Source: Pseudoxanthomonas sacheonensis (GTDB lineage Bacteria > Pseudomonadota > Gammaproteobacteria > Xanthomonadales > Xanthomonadaceae). Taken from it: a DNA stretch of 59,111 nt. Shown here one piece after another: positions 35,386-44,701 of this stretch (its first letter is position 1; each line of letters opens with the position of its first letter). Below the pieces are notes generated by a model. It made no database searches. It was not told the origin of the DNA and was given only the letters and a program-made list of their open reading frames with translations. Both the position numbers and the translations under genes were made by a program. The stretch lies in the NCBI RefSeq assembly GCF_010093305.1, contig NZ_PDWS01000026.1:1-59111 (forward strand), in the 5' to 3' direction.

Positions 35386-35979
35386 TCAGATCATGGAGCC
35401 GGTCCCGCTGAGCCAATTCTTCACACGGTTCATTGTCCGCCGCTCCTGATCCGCCTCCATCGAGAAGCCGCGTTGGAGCCGCGCCTCGGGCGCATGGCCG
35501 ACGAGGACCGATTGACTGTTTCCGAGCCCGTAACCCCCGTGGGTGATGAAAGGAATCAGGGTCTTCCCCGCCAGACCGTGCGCCTTCAAGAAACTCCGGA
35601 CCACAGGCGGAGCAGTTTCGCCCCAGATGGGGAAGCCCAGATACACCGTGTCGTAGGCAGCCATATCGGGAACCTGGGCTTCCAGGGTGGGCTCGAAGCC
35701 CCGGTCGCGTTCCTGGCGCGCCTGTTCGACGGTGGCCAAGTAGTCTTCCGGGTAAGGGGAAGCGGGCCGGATTTCGAACAGGTCCGTGCCGAGCCCACGG
35801 TGGATTAGGCCCGCCACGACGCGCGTGTTTCCGGAGCGCGAAAAATAGGCAACCAGCGTTCGCGATCCAACCTGTCGCATCTCACCACCGTTGCCAGTGT
35901 TTGCAGCGCAACAGCTCAGGGGCAGGCTCGCCAAAGCGGTCATCATCGCTCGGCGTGTGTGGTCATGTGGCGATGTCAT
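35386..35979 (-). CDS. Exported flavodoxin-like protein
   Basis: This is an FMN-binding electron carrier. After a leader with an RR pair and a hydrophobic stretch ending near Cys ('RRAMMTALASLPLSCCA', suggesting Tat or lipoprotein export), the flavodoxin fold starts at 'TLVAYFSRSGNTRVVAGLI', where the phosphate-binding 'SRSGNT' loop is clear, followed by 'YDTVYLGFPIWGETAPP' and 'FITHGGYGLG'. At 197 aa it fits the Flavodoxin_4 group. It is 14 bases downstream of an aldo/keto reductase gene on the same strand, so the two are probably one transcript controlled by the divergent LysR gene. Confidence 0.88.
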   Translation of the reverse strand: MTSPHDHTRRAMMTALASLPLSCCAANTGNGGEMRQVGSRTLVAYFSRSGNTRVVAGLIHRGLGTDLFEIRPASPYPEDYLATVEQARQERDRGFEPTLEAQVPDMAAYDTVYLGFPIWGETAPPVVRSFLKAHGLAGKTLIPFITHGGYGLGNSQSVLVGHAPEARLQRGFSMEADQERRTMNRVKNWLSGTGSMI

Positions 35980-35993
35980 CGCTAGGCCTCGCG

Positions 35994-36998
<1,005 letters not shown>

Positions 36999-37064
36999 CT
37001 AGGCCCGATCCATTGCCGGCACTAGGTGGCATAATCGGAATTGGTTGATAACAAGGCCGCATAA

Positions 37065-37958
37065 ATGCCGACGGAGAGCTACGACCAACTCGCGATCTTC
37101 TCGGTCGTTGCCCGCGAACGCAGCTTTACCCGCGCTGCGGCGAAGCTCGGCATGTCCCAGCCGGCTTTGAGCCGGTCCATGCGCCAGCTGGAAGAGCGGC
37201 TGGGGGTCAGGCTCCTGGCGCGCACGACCCGCAGCGTGTCCCCCACCGAAGCAGGGGAACACCTCCTCAAAGTGGTCGCTCCCAGGTTCGAGGAGATCAA
37301 CACCGAACTTGCATTGCTCAGCGAGTTCCGCGACAAACCCGCGGGCAAGCTGCGCATCACCGCCGGCGAACACGCGGCGGTCACGGTCCTGCAGCCGGTG
37401 CTCGAGAGGCTGCTGCCCGATAACCCCGATCTCCATATCGAAGTCATCGTGGACTACGGCCTGACCGACATCGTGGCCGAGAACTTCGATGCCGGTGTCC
37501 GGCTGGGCGAACAGGTCGCCAAGGACATGATCGCGGTGCGTGTCGGCCCCGATATGCGCATGGCCGTCGTCGGCTCTCCGGATTACTTCACGCGCCACCC
37601 GCGTCCGAAGACCCCGCACGATCTGACCGGACACAACTGCATCACCATCCGCCTGCCGACCTACGGCGGCATCTATGCCTGGGAATTCGAGAAGAAGGGG
37701 CAGGAGCTGAAGGTCCGCGTCGAAGGCCAACTGGTGTTCAACAACATCGCCATGCGCCTGGACGCTGCGCTGAAAGGTTTGGGCCTGGCTTACATGCCGG
37801 AGGACCTGGTGGAGACGCATGCGGCAGAGGGCCGGTTGATTCGCGTGCTTTCGGATTGGTGCGAGCCATTCCCGGGCTATCACCTCTACTACCCGAGCCG
37901 GCGTCAGACCTCGCCGGCCTTTACGCTGTTCCGCGACGCGCTCCGATACTCCGGCTGA
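37065..37958 (+). CDS. LysR family transcriptional regulator
   Basis: This 297-residue regulator has an N-terminal winged helix-turn-helix ('FSVVARERSFTRAAAKLGMS', 'SQPALSRSMRQLEERLGVRLL') and a C-terminal effector domain ('GKLRITAGEHAAVTVLQPVL', 'MRMAVVGSPDYF', 'GLGLAYMPEDLV'). The architecture is that of the PA-type LysR proteins controlling divergent oxidoreductases. It is divergent from the AKR-flavodoxin pair and converges with the large leftward operon, ending 32 bases from its last gene. The likely targets are the AKR promoter and its own. Confidence 0.94.
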   Translation: MPTESYDQLAIFSVVARERSFTRAAAKLGMSQPALSRSMRQLEERLGVRLLARTTRSVSPTEAGEHLLKVVAPRFEEINTELALLSEFRDKPAGKLRITAGEHAAVTVLQPVLERLLPDNPDLHIEVIVDYGLTDIVAENFDAGVRLGEQVAKDMIAVRVGPDMRMAVVGSPDYFTRHPRPKTPHDLTGHNCITIRLPTYGGIYAWEFEKKGQELKVRVEGQLVFNNIAMRLDAALKGLGLAYMPEDLVETHAAEGRLIRVLSDWCEPFPGYHLYYPSRRQTSPAFTLFRDALRYSG

Positions 37959-37990
37959 GCGCGTCGCCCTGTTCCCGATGGATGCAGTGG

Positions 37991-39178
37991 CTATTTCTTA
38001 GGGGCTTCCACGCCGCTAAAAGCGAGCACTGCCGGCGGCAATCGCTCACCTTGGATGGCAATAGCCTCAAGGGCACCGTTCAGTTCCTGGAGTTCCGCAG
38101 CGTCGAAAGCCACGTCCGCCGCTCCGATGTTCTCAAGCATGTGCGCCATTTGGGTGGTTCCTGGAATGGGCACGATCCACGGCCTTTGCGCCATCAGCCA
38201 GGCCAACGCGATCTGCGCAGGCGCCGCTTTCTTGCGTTGGGCCCAGGTCTTGATCAGGTCGATCAGCGGCATGTTGTGCCGGAGATTTTCCGGGGAGAAC
38301 CTTGGCGTGATGGCGCGCAGATCACCAGCGGCAAATCGCGTGTCCGCGTCGATCGAGCCGGTGAGCAACTGGCAGTCGAGCGGCCACCAGGACACAAAGC
38401 CGATGCCCAACTCCTCGCAGAGGGGGATCACTTCATTTTCCGGGTATCGGGTCGCCATCGAGTACTCGTTCTGGATCGCGGTCAGCGGCAATGCGGCATG
38501 AGCGCGACGGATCGTCTGTACCCCCGGCTCGGAAAGTCCCCAATGCAGGACCTTTCCTTGATCCATCAGATCCTTGATCGCTCCCGCGACATCCTCGATA
38601 GGCACCTGCGGATCGATGCGGTGTTGATAGAGAAGATCGATGCGGTCGGTGCGCAGGCGCTTGAGCATGCCTTCGACCGCCCGTTTGAGGTGTCCAGGGC
38701 GGCTATTGAGTCCGGGGCCGCGCTCACCGGTCACCGGATCGATGTTCCAACCGAACTTGGATGTAATCCTGATCTTGTCCCTGAACGGTTCGATGGCCTC
38801 GCCGAGGATCCGCTCGTTCTCAAACGGGCCGTAGGCTTCGGCGGTATCGAAAAAGGTTACGCCATGCTCATAGGCCGCCCGAATGATGTTGATCATCTCG
38901 GGTCGGTACGGAACGGTCGTCTGGTAGGTTCGGTGCATGTTCTGCACGCCGAGGCCCAAGCTGGAAACTTCCAACTTCCCCAGCTTGCGACGATCGGTCA
39001 GGGCAACGCGTGCGTCCGGCTTCGAAGCTCCTGCTGCGCTGCTGGCTTTGGTCTTCGTTTCCTGCTCGCGCGGGCCTTGGCATGCCGCCAATCCGGCTGC
39101 CAATGGGGCCGCAGCGGCCAGCGTCGCGGCTCCCATGAGCAATTTGCGGCGGTCGGTACTGGTCGGGTCGTTATCCAT
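37991..39178 (-). CDS. Aldo/keto reductase with Tat/lipoprotein leader
   Basis: This 395-residue AKR starts 'MDNDPTSTDRRKLLMG', a twin-arginine motif followed by an Ala/Leu-rich core and 'LAAGLAAC', a lipobox-like Cys, so it appears to be exported folded and possibly lipidated. The mature enzyme has 'VSSLGLGVQNMHRTY', '[21 protein letters not shown]', 'RITSKFGWNI', 'DLLYQHRIDPQVPIEDVAG' and 'IPGTTQMAHMLENIGA'. It is close in pattern to the cytosolic AKR at 36 kb, suggesting an old duplication. It is the last gene of the seven-gene leftward operon. Confidence 0.92.
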   Translation of the reverse strand: MDNDPTSTDRRKLLMGAATLAAAAPLAAGLAACQGPREQETKTKASSAAGASKPDARVALTDRRKLGKLEVSSLGLGVQNMHRTYQTTVPYRPEMINIIRAAYEHGVTFFDTAEAYGPFENERILGEAIEPFRDKIRITSKFGWNIDPVTGERGPGLNSRPGHLKRAVEGMLKRLRTDRIDLLYQHRIDPQVPIEDVAGAIKDLMDQGKVLHWGLSEPGVQTIRRAHAALPLTAIQNEYSMATRYPENEVIPLCEELGIGFVSWWPLDCQLLTGSIDADTRFAAGDLRAITPRFSPENLRHNMPLIDLIKTWAQRKKAAPAQIALAWLMAQRPWIVPIPGTTQMAHMLENIGAADVAFDAAELQELNGALEAIAIQGERLPPAVLAFSGVEAPKK

Positions 39179-39227
39179 GCTCTTCACTCGTGGCTGAGGG
39201 TCTCTGGGGCGGTCGCTTGCGGTGGTT

Positions 39228-40103
39228 TCAGGCCTCCGGAATCTCGCGGCCGTAGTTCTCCAAGGTGATGCTGTCCGGCTCGGGTCCGCCGCGAACGCCG
39301 GTGTCGAGCGTATCGATCGCAGCGATCTGCTCTTGGGTGAGTTCGAAGTCGAACACATCCAGGTTCTCGGCGATGCGCGCGGGCTTGGTGGATTTCGGGA
39401 TCGCCGAACGGCCCTCTTGCAGGTGCCAGCGCAGCATCACCTGCGCGGGCGACTTGTCGTGTTCGCGCGCGATCCGCTGCAAAGTGGGATCATCGAACGT
39501 GCTTTTCTCGCCACCCCGGTAGGACGTGATGCCGCCGATGGGCGACCAGGCCTGGGTCAGGATGCCGTGTTCGGCGTGCAGCCGTTGCAATTCCTTCTGC
39601 TGGAAGTAGGGGTGGACCTCGATCTGGTTCACCGCGGGCATGACCGACGTTTCCGCCAACAGGCGTCGCAGTGCGTCCGGCATGAAGTTGCTGACGCCGA
39701 TGGCGCGCACCCGGCCATCGGCCAAGAGCTTTTCCAGCGCCTTGTAAGCACCGTTGGTGAGATCGAAGCGACTGGTCAACGGTTGGTGCAAGAGCAACAG
39801 GTCGAGCTGTTCGACTCCAAGCTTGCCGGCGCTCTTGTCGAACGCGTGCAGCGTGGCGTCGTAGCCGTAGTCGCTGATCCACACCTTCGTCTCGACGAAG
39901 ATATCCCCCCGGGCGAGGCCGGAACGGCGGATGCCCTCGCCCACCTCGCGTTCGTTGCCGTAGGAGGCCGCCGTGTCGATGAGGCGGTAGCCCAGTCGCA
40001 AGGCTTCCTGGACGGCAGCGGCCGTGGCATCGGGCGGAGACTGGAACACTCCCAGACCCAGCATTGGCATAACGACGCCGTTGTTCAATGTGATCGTTTG
40101 CAT
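39228..40103 (-). CDS. Aldo/keto reductase, 2,5-diketo-D-gluconate reductase type
   Basis: This cytosolic AKR (291 aa) is of the DkgA/DkgB/AKR5 class acting on diketogluconate, methylglyoxal and other aldehydes. Signatures: 'VVMPMLGLGVFQSPPD', 'GYRLIDTAASYGNEREVGEGI' (catalytic Asp and Tyr), 'VETKVWISDYGYD' (Lys), 'LLLLHQPLTS' (His), 'IGVSNF' and 'IPKSTKPARIAENLDVFDF' (cofactor 2'-phosphate site). It lies 49 bases upstream of the Tat-type AKR and 29 bases downstream of the carboxymuconolactone-decarboxylase-like gene. Aldehyde detoxification is a reasonable but unproven role. Confidence 0.93.
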   Translation of the reverse strand: MQTITLNNGVVMPMLGLGVFQSPPDATAAAVQEALRLGYRLIDTAASYGNEREVGEGIRRSGLARGDIFVETKVWISDYGYDATLHAFDKSAGKLGVEQLDLLLLHQPLTSRFDLTNGAYKALEKLLADGRVRAIGVSNFMPDALRRLLAETSVMPAVNQIEVHPYFQQKELQRLHAEHGILTQAWSPIGGITSYRGGEKSTFDDPTLQRIAREHDKSPAQVMLRWHLQEGRSAIPKSTKPARIAENLDVFDFELTQEQIAAIDTLDTGVRGGPEPDSITLENYGREIPEA

Positions 40104-40132
40104 GGTGTTGTTCTCGGTGATGAGCGCCGTGT

Positions 40133-40918
40133 TTACGGCTTCGGCGTTGCGGCCAGGTGCTGGTCTAACGCTTCGCGGGCCCGCCGTGCCGCATCGGCAT
40201 CTCCGCCTTCGGCGAGCAACTGGATCAATTGGTGTAACTGCGCAACGGTCAGGCCGACCCGCAAGCTGGCCGCCATGTGCGAACGCAACTGCGCCTCCAC
40301 GCCGGGCGTGGCGGCCAAGGCACCAACCGTGGCCAGTTCGCGGTTCTGCCAGTCGAGGTTGTCGCGCTCGAAGATGTCGCCGAACAGATGCGTCTGCAGG
40401 TATTGGTTGATGACCGGCGCGAAGTCCATCACCGGGCCTTTGACCGGAGCGCCTGAAATCCTGGTCTGGTTGGCCGTGCCGACTGCGATCAACTCATCGC
40501 CGGTCGGAATGGCCCGGCCGGGCTCGCGCCCCGGCGCATCCTCGATGCCGCGGGCCTTGCGTGCCTCGACCACCTTCAACAATTCGCCCAGCGCATTGAG
40601 GCTGCGTGGGAAGCCGGTGTAGGCGTAAAGCTGTACCAGGATCTCCCTGGCTTCGCTGACAGTCAGGCCTGCGTCGAGCCCCCGGTTCAAGGCAACATTG
40701 AGCCGGGGCATGTCGCTGGTGGCCATGGCGGCCGCGATCAACGGGATCGCTTTCTGCCTGGCCGTGAGCGTTTCGGAGGCGGGCGGAACGGAAGTCATGG
40801 CTTGTGGTTCCTCGATTTGCTGGGCGGCGCAGGTCGGCGAGGTCGCCAGCACCAGACTCAATGCCCACGTAGCGGCCAATGCACCCAGCCAAGGCTTAGC
40901 GGGCGTTGTATTGGTCAT
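40133..40918 (-). CDS. Exported carboxymuconolactone decarboxylase (CMD) family protein
   Basis: The 261-residue product begins with a Sec-type leader ('WLGALAATWALSLVLATSPTCAA'-like, ~9-31) and then has two CMD/AhpD-fold modules: 'RQKAIPLIAAAMATSDMPRLN' with 'VSEAREILVQLYAYTGFPRSLNAL', and 'NRELATVGALAATPGVEAQL' with 'LTVAQLHQLIQLLAEGGD'. The CxxC of AhpD-type peroxidases is absent, so it is unlikely to be a peroxidase of that type. The start at 40918 overlaps the preceding cupin gene by 23 bases, indicating coupling. True substrates of this double-CMD group are unknown. Confidence 0.88.
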   Translation of the reverse strand: MTNTTPAKPWLGALAATWALSLVLATSPTCAAQQIEEPQAMTSVPPASETLTARQKAIPLIAAAMATSDMPRLNVALNRGLDAGLTVSEAREILVQLYAYTGFPRSLNALGELLKVVEARKARGIEDAPGREPGRAIPTGDELIAVGTANQTRISGAPVKGPVMDFAPVINQYLQTHLFGDIFERDNLDWQNRELATVGALAATPGVEAQLRSHMAASLRVGLTVAQLHQLIQLLAEGGDADAARRAREALDQHLAATPKP

Positions 40919-41366
40919 CGCTGACTTTCTCCATCCACTCGACACTCTTGCCGTCCACCGAGCCGGTCACGGCCAGATGGGTCATCGCGGCCGTCTGCGC
41001 GGCACCGTGCCAATGCTTCACGCCCGACGGGCAGACGATCACGTCGCCAGGGCGGATCTCCTGCACGGGCTTGCCCCATTCCTGGATGAGGCCGACGCCG
41101 GACACCACGACGAGCCGTTGCCCGGCCGGATGCGTGTGCCAGGCCGAGCGCGCACCCGGCTCGAACGTGACGTAAGCGCCGGATGCCTTAATTTCGTCGG
41201 TGGCGGGAAACAGAGGATCGACACGGACGCGCCCGGTGAAATTCTCCGCAGGCCCGGCAGCCGAGGCTTGGGCACCTGCGCGGGCGATCTGCTGCGTGGC
41301 CGCTTCGCCGGCCTGGGCGAAGGGAGCTGCGGCGCATACCGCAATTCCCAACAGGGTCTTGGTCAT
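40896..41366 (-). CDS. Exported cupin-domain protein
   Basis: This 156-residue protein has a short Sec leader ('MTKTLLGIAVCAAAPFAQAG') and one cupin barrel. Metal ligands are visible in motif 1, 'WHTHPAGQRLVVVSGVG', and in motif 2, 'CPSGVKHWHGA'. It matches the small quercetin-dioxygenase-like cupins that are repeatedly paired with CMD proteins. The ATG at 41366 has GGAGG seven to eight bases upstream. It overlaps the CMD gene start. Function unknown; a periplasmic metal-dependent isomerase or dioxygenase is possible. Confidence 0.9.
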   Translation of the reverse strand: MTKTLLGIAVCAAAPFAQAGEAATQQIARAGAQASAAGPAENFTGRVRVDPLFPATDEIKASGAYVTFEPGARSAWHTHPAGQRLVVVSGVGLIQEWGKPVQEIRPGDVIVCPSGVKHWHGAAQTAAMTHLAVTGSVDGKSVEWMEKVSDDQYNAR

Positions 41367-41392
41367 GGTGGATCCTCCAGGGTTCATCGTGC

Positions 41393-42142
41393 TTAAAGTT
41401 CCTGCCTCGTCGGACGGAACAGGATCTCGTTGATGTCCACGCCATCGGGTTGGCTCATCGCGAACAGCACGCAACGGGCGAAGCTCGATGCGGGAATGGC
41501 GGTGGCCTCGTAGAACCGGGCCACGCCTTCGGAAACGCCTGCGGCCTTGACCGACGCTGGAAGCTCGGTATCGACCGCCCCCGGCGACAGGACGGTGGTG
41601 CGGATGTTGTAGGGCTTCACCTCTTGTCGCAGTCCTTCGGAAATCACGCGCACCGAATGCTTGGTGGCCGAGTAGACGGCCGATCCAACGCCGACCTTGT
41701 GCCCGGCGACAGACGACACGTTGATGAAATGGCCGGACTGCTGCGCCTTGAAATGGGGCAGAGCGGCGGCGATGCCCCACAGGACGCCCTTCATGTTCAC
41801 GTCGATACTTCGGTCCCACTCATCGAGGCGCAACATCTCCAGCGGCGCGAGCGGCATCACGCCGGCGTTGTTGATCATCACGTCGATCCGCCCGAAGGCC
41901 TTCACCGCGTGATCGACGAAGGCCGCGACTTGTTCACGGTCCACGACATCCACCTGGAAGACCGTGCAATTCTCTTTCCCAAGCTCCTGGGCCAACGCTT
42001 CGAGTCGGTCCAGTCGACGGGCCCCGAGTGCCACTTTGGCGCCGGCCTTCACAAGGTGGCGCGCGGTCTCCGCGCCCAAGCCCGAGCTGGCCCCCGTGAT
42101 GGCGACCGCTTTGCCTGCAATATTGTCCATTGTTGTGCCCAT
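41393..42142 (-). CDS. Short-chain dehydrogenase/reductase
   Basis: This is a classical SDR (249 aa) with the cofactor motif '[16 protein letters not shown]' near residue 16, '[14 protein letters not shown]', catalytic Ser in '[12 protein letters not shown]' and 'YSATKHSV' (Tyr-x3-Lys). '[13 protein letters not shown]' with Arg residues after the second strand suggests NADP(H). The start at 42142 gives '[10 protein letters not shown]'; 42130 is an alternative. It sits in the middle of the leftward operon, 26 bases before the cupin gene. Unlike most of its neighbours it lacks a leader and is cytosolic. Confidence 0.93.
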   Translation of the reverse strand: MGTTMDNIAGKAVAITGASSGLGAETARHLVKAGAKVALGARRLDRLEALAQELGKENCTVFQVDVVDREQVAAFVDHAVKAFGRIDVMINNAGVMPLAPLEMLRLDEWDRSIDVNMKGVLWGIAAALPHFKAQQSGHFINVSSVAGHKVGVGSAVYSATKHSVRVISEGLRQEVKPYNIRTTVLSPGAVDTELPASVKAAGVSEGVARFYEATAIPASSFARCVLFAMSQPDGVDINEILFRPTRQEL

Positions 42143-42152
42143 CGTTGTAGGT

Positions 42153-43208
42153 TTAGAGGGTCCTGCCGTAGAACTCGGCCAACTTGGCCACGGCGGCGTC
42201 TACGTATTTCGGAACCCAGTAGGTCTCGATATGGGTGGCGCCATCGAGCTTGAACAGCTCCTTGTCTTGTGTGCCGGTCGCCTTGGCGAACGCGTCCTCG
42301 CTCATGTACAGACTGTCGGCCTTGCTGCCGGCGATCATCAGCAACGGCCGAGCGATCAACTCGATCTGGTCGGTAGCGTCCCAACGCATCAGATCCAACA
42401 AACTGCTGGTGGTGTATTTGAAGGTCGAGCCCGGGTGCGCGTGGGTCTTCCAGTAATACTCGTAACCCTGGCGATACAGATCGAACGGCAGCTTGGCGAT
42501 CTGCTCATCGGTCAGGTTGGCGTCTCCCGAATAAAGCGTTTCGCCACCGGCCGCCTCCTGCGCGCGGGCTTCGGAGGCCTGTTGCAACCGCTGTTGGATC
42601 GTGTCCAATTGCGAATCCACGTAGCCGTTGCGTCGGACACGACCGGAGTTGAACATGCTGATGGTCGCAATCGCCTTGAACCGCTTGTCGGTTTGCGCCG
42701 CGGCCAGCGAATAGCCACCGCCGCCACAAATACCCAGAAGACCCAGTCGCGCGGCGTCCACACCCGGATAGCGGGCGATGTAGTCCGCCATGCCGTGGAT
42801 ATCCTCGATCCGGTGGGTGGGTTTGTCCACGTTGCGCGGCCGGCCACCACTCGCGCCCTGATAGGCAGCATCCGCGGTGATCGCGATGTAACCGTGTTCC
42901 GCCAGGCGTTGGGCATACAAGCCCGCGACTTGTTCCTTGACGCCGCCGTTCGGGTGCGCAACGACCACCGCCGGGTATTTCTTCCTGGGGTCGTGATTCG
43001 CCGGCGTGTAGACGTTGGCGGCGATTTCCAAACCATCCAGCTGGTAGGAAACCGGATGGATGTTGACCTGGCCCGGTTCGTTCTTCGCGATCGCGCCTTC
43101 GTAGGCCAGTGTGAACGGGTTGAGCCTGTAGTCCGCCGCCGCAGCGTTGCCGACCGACAGCCCGATCATGGCCGCCAGAAGGGTTGCCTGGAAGGTTTTT
43201 CGCTTCAT
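42153..43208 (-). CDS. Exported alpha/beta hydrolase with Cys nucleophile (YcjY/DLH-like)
   Basis: The 351-residue protein has a Sec leader ('[20 protein letters not shown]', cleavage near AAAA-DY) and an alpha/beta-hydrolase core. The nucleophile elbow reads '[15 protein letters not shown]', with Cys in place of Ser as in dienelactone hydrolases. '[13 protein letters not shown]' supplies the oxyanion region, and 'GATHIETYW' the catalytic His; the acid is probably in '[11 protein letters not shown]'. It lies 10 bases upstream of the SDR gene and 13 bases downstream of the first hydrolase gene, clearly one operon. Confidence 0.9.
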   Translation of the reverse strand: MKRKTFQATLLAAMIGLSVGNAAAADYRLNPFTLAYEGAIAKNEPGQVNIHPVSYQLDGLEIAANVYTPANHDPRKKYPAVVVAHPNGGVKEQVAGLYAQRLAEHGYIAITADAAYQGASGGRPRNVDKPTHRIEDIHGMADYIARYPGVDAARLGLLGICGGGGYSLAAAQTDKRFKAIATISMFNSGRVRRNGYVDSQLDTIQQRLQQASEARAQEAAGGETLYSGDANLTDEQIAKLPFDLYRQGYEYYWKTHAHPGSTFKYTTSSLLDLMRWDATDQIELIARPLLMIAGSKADSLYMSEDAFAKATGTQDKELFKLDGATHIETYWVPKYVDAAVAKLAEFYGRTL

Positions 43209-43221
43209 GTAAGTGCTCCTG

Positions 43222-44307
43222 TCAATCCATGTTCTTATCGGCGAGAAACTTGGACACCAAGTCTGCGATCTGGACGTTGTTGAGGTCTGAGAATGGAAAG
43301 TGGGTGTTGCCCGTGATGCCGATGTCCGGCAAATGGACGAGCTGGACATCGCCGCCGTGGCGATTGACCGCATCCCGCCATTGGCGCGCCATTTCAAGGC
43401 GGGCGCGCCAACTGTCTTGCGCGGGCAAGCGAACGGGCTGCGCCGGGATGTTGTCGCCGTAGAAGATGACGATGGGGATGCGCGTCAGCGCTTCGAACTG
43501 TGCCTTGGATACGACGCGCGGCTTGAGGGTGTCGAACGCGCTGGCGATGGGCTCGGGCGCCTCACCTTCTGGAAACACGAAGTCGCTGCCGGGTTCGAAG
43601 GCAACGATGGCCTTCACGTTGCGGTTCTTGGTCGCAGTCAGCCAACCCGGGCCGCCACCCTGCGAATGGGTGAATAAGATGGCGGGCCCGATCTTGTCCA
43701 ACAACGCGGACACACCATTGGACACAACCTCGATGTCGTAAGGCCCTGTGTTGGGCGTCATCGAGCGGAAGAACTGCTCCAGCGCTGCTTGCCCGCGTGG
43801 GAACTGGCTGCCTTCAAAGGTGTTGGGCCACAGCCCGATCCGGAACTGGTTGAACCAGAGCTGCTCGTCGGGCACCGGCTTGATCGTGGATTCGACCATG
43901 GTGCGTCCCGCATCGCCGCGGCGAGGCTGGTCGATGAGATACGTGGAGAAGCGGCGGCGCAGGAAAATGTTCTGAAACCCCTCACGCCCATCGGCCGTCG
44001 TTTCCCAGGTCTTCGCCGATTGGCCTGCACCGTGCCACATGACGATGGGGAGTGGACGAGCGTTTACGGGGACCTGATAGAACGCATAGACATGATCACC
44101 GTGGTAGGTCTGGCCATCGGGCTTGATTGGGTTGTAGGGGTCAAACGTGCCCGGCTGCGTCGCCACCGTGCCGCCGGCAACAACGCTGCCTTGGTCCTGG
44201 ATGGCCAACGGGCTGCGTTCTGCAGCCACCGCAGCAATGCAGATGTCCAGCGTTAGCCCGAGCGCGACAATGCTGAAAAGGAAGTTGCGGACGACGCTCG
44301 TCTTCAT
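43222..44307 (-). CDS. Exported alpha/beta hydrolase (esterase-like)
   Basis: This is the first gene of the leftward operon. The 361-residue product has a Sec leader ('MKTSVVRNFLFSIVALGLTL') and a hydrolase core: 'IVMWHGAGQSAKTWE' (oxyanion), nucleophile 'LFTHSQGGGPGWL' with Ser in HSQGG, and 'GITGNTHFPFSD' for the catalytic His. It is of the type found in secreted lipase/esterase-like proteins of unknown substrate. The 394-bp divergent region upstream holds two palindromes that are candidate operators. Confidence 0.9.
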   Translation of the reverse strand: MKTSVVRNFLFSIVALGLTLDICIAAVAAERSPLAIQDQGSVVAGGTVATQPGTFDPYNPIKPDGQTYHGDHVYAFYQVPVNARPLPIVMWHGAGQSAKTWETTADGREGFQNIFLRRRFSTYLIDQPRRGDAGRTMVESTIKPVPDEQLWFNQFRIGLWPNTFEGSQFPRGQAALEQFFRSMTPNTGPYDIEVVSNGVSALLDKIGPAILFTHSQGGGPGWLTATKNRNVKAIVAFEPGSDFVFPEGEAPEPIASAFDTLKPRVVSKAQFEALTRIPIVIFYGDNIPAQPVRLPAQDSWRARLEMARQWRDAVNRHGGDVQLVHLPDIGITGNTHFPFSDLNNVQIADLVSKFLADKNMD

Positions 44308-44367
44308 GGTTACTCCAGACCCTAATAGGCTGAAGCAACTTAATCCCCGGCATTTAATAAATAAATA

Positions 44368-44391
44368 GCATTAGTTGAATAGAACTAATGC
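44368..44391. promoter_or_regulatory. Perfect palindrome upstream of the hydrolase/reductase operon
   Basis: GCATTAGTT-GAATAG-AACTAATGC is a 9-bp perfect inverted repeat with a 6-base spacer, embedded in an unusually AT-rich patch (TAAATA on one side, GTTATTTA on the other, extending the symmetry). It lies about 60 bases upstream of the first gene of the leftward operon, as expected for an operator. The regulator is unknown; the LysR or TetR product nearby are candidates. Confidence 0.55.
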
Positions 44392-44640
44392 GTTATTTGT
44401 ATAAGTCGAGCCAAGTTGCCGATCTCCGCAATGGGTCGGAAGCGGACTTGCAACTCAATGACATGCAACCCGATGAAACGCATGCAGTCCATCGCCTCAA
44501 GCGATCACGGATGCGGGCAGTGGGTGGCGAATGCTGTATCAGTGAGAGGAAAGGTAGGTAGCGCCAGGCTGTCTGTGCGGTAGCGCGGTGGGAACCCCTT
44601 ACCCGTTCAGCCGATGGCTGACGGGGCACCGCACGGCCTG
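44392..44640. other. Non-coding stretch in the divergent control region
   Basis: No credible gene is present. GTAGGTAG at 44554-44561 matches one half of the TetR-type palindrome at 44649-44666, so it may be a secondary half-site. The rest shows no recognisable motif. Confidence 0.4.
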
Positions 44641-44669
44641 TTGACTATCTACCTACCAGTAGGTAGGCT
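44641..44669 (+). promoter_or_regulatory. Promoter with embedded TetR-type operator
   Basis: TTGACT (44641-44646), a 17-base spacer and TAGGCT (44664-44669) make a plausible sigma-70 promoter for the membrane-protein/TetR pair starting at 44702. The spacer contains the perfect palindrome CTACCTAC-CA-GTAGGTAG (44649-44666), the form typical of TetR-family operators. Binding there would block polymerase, so autorepression by the TetR gene is inferred. Confidence 0.65.
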
Positions 44670-44701
44670 GATATCGCTCCCCTCTGACAGGAACGACTCC
44701 C

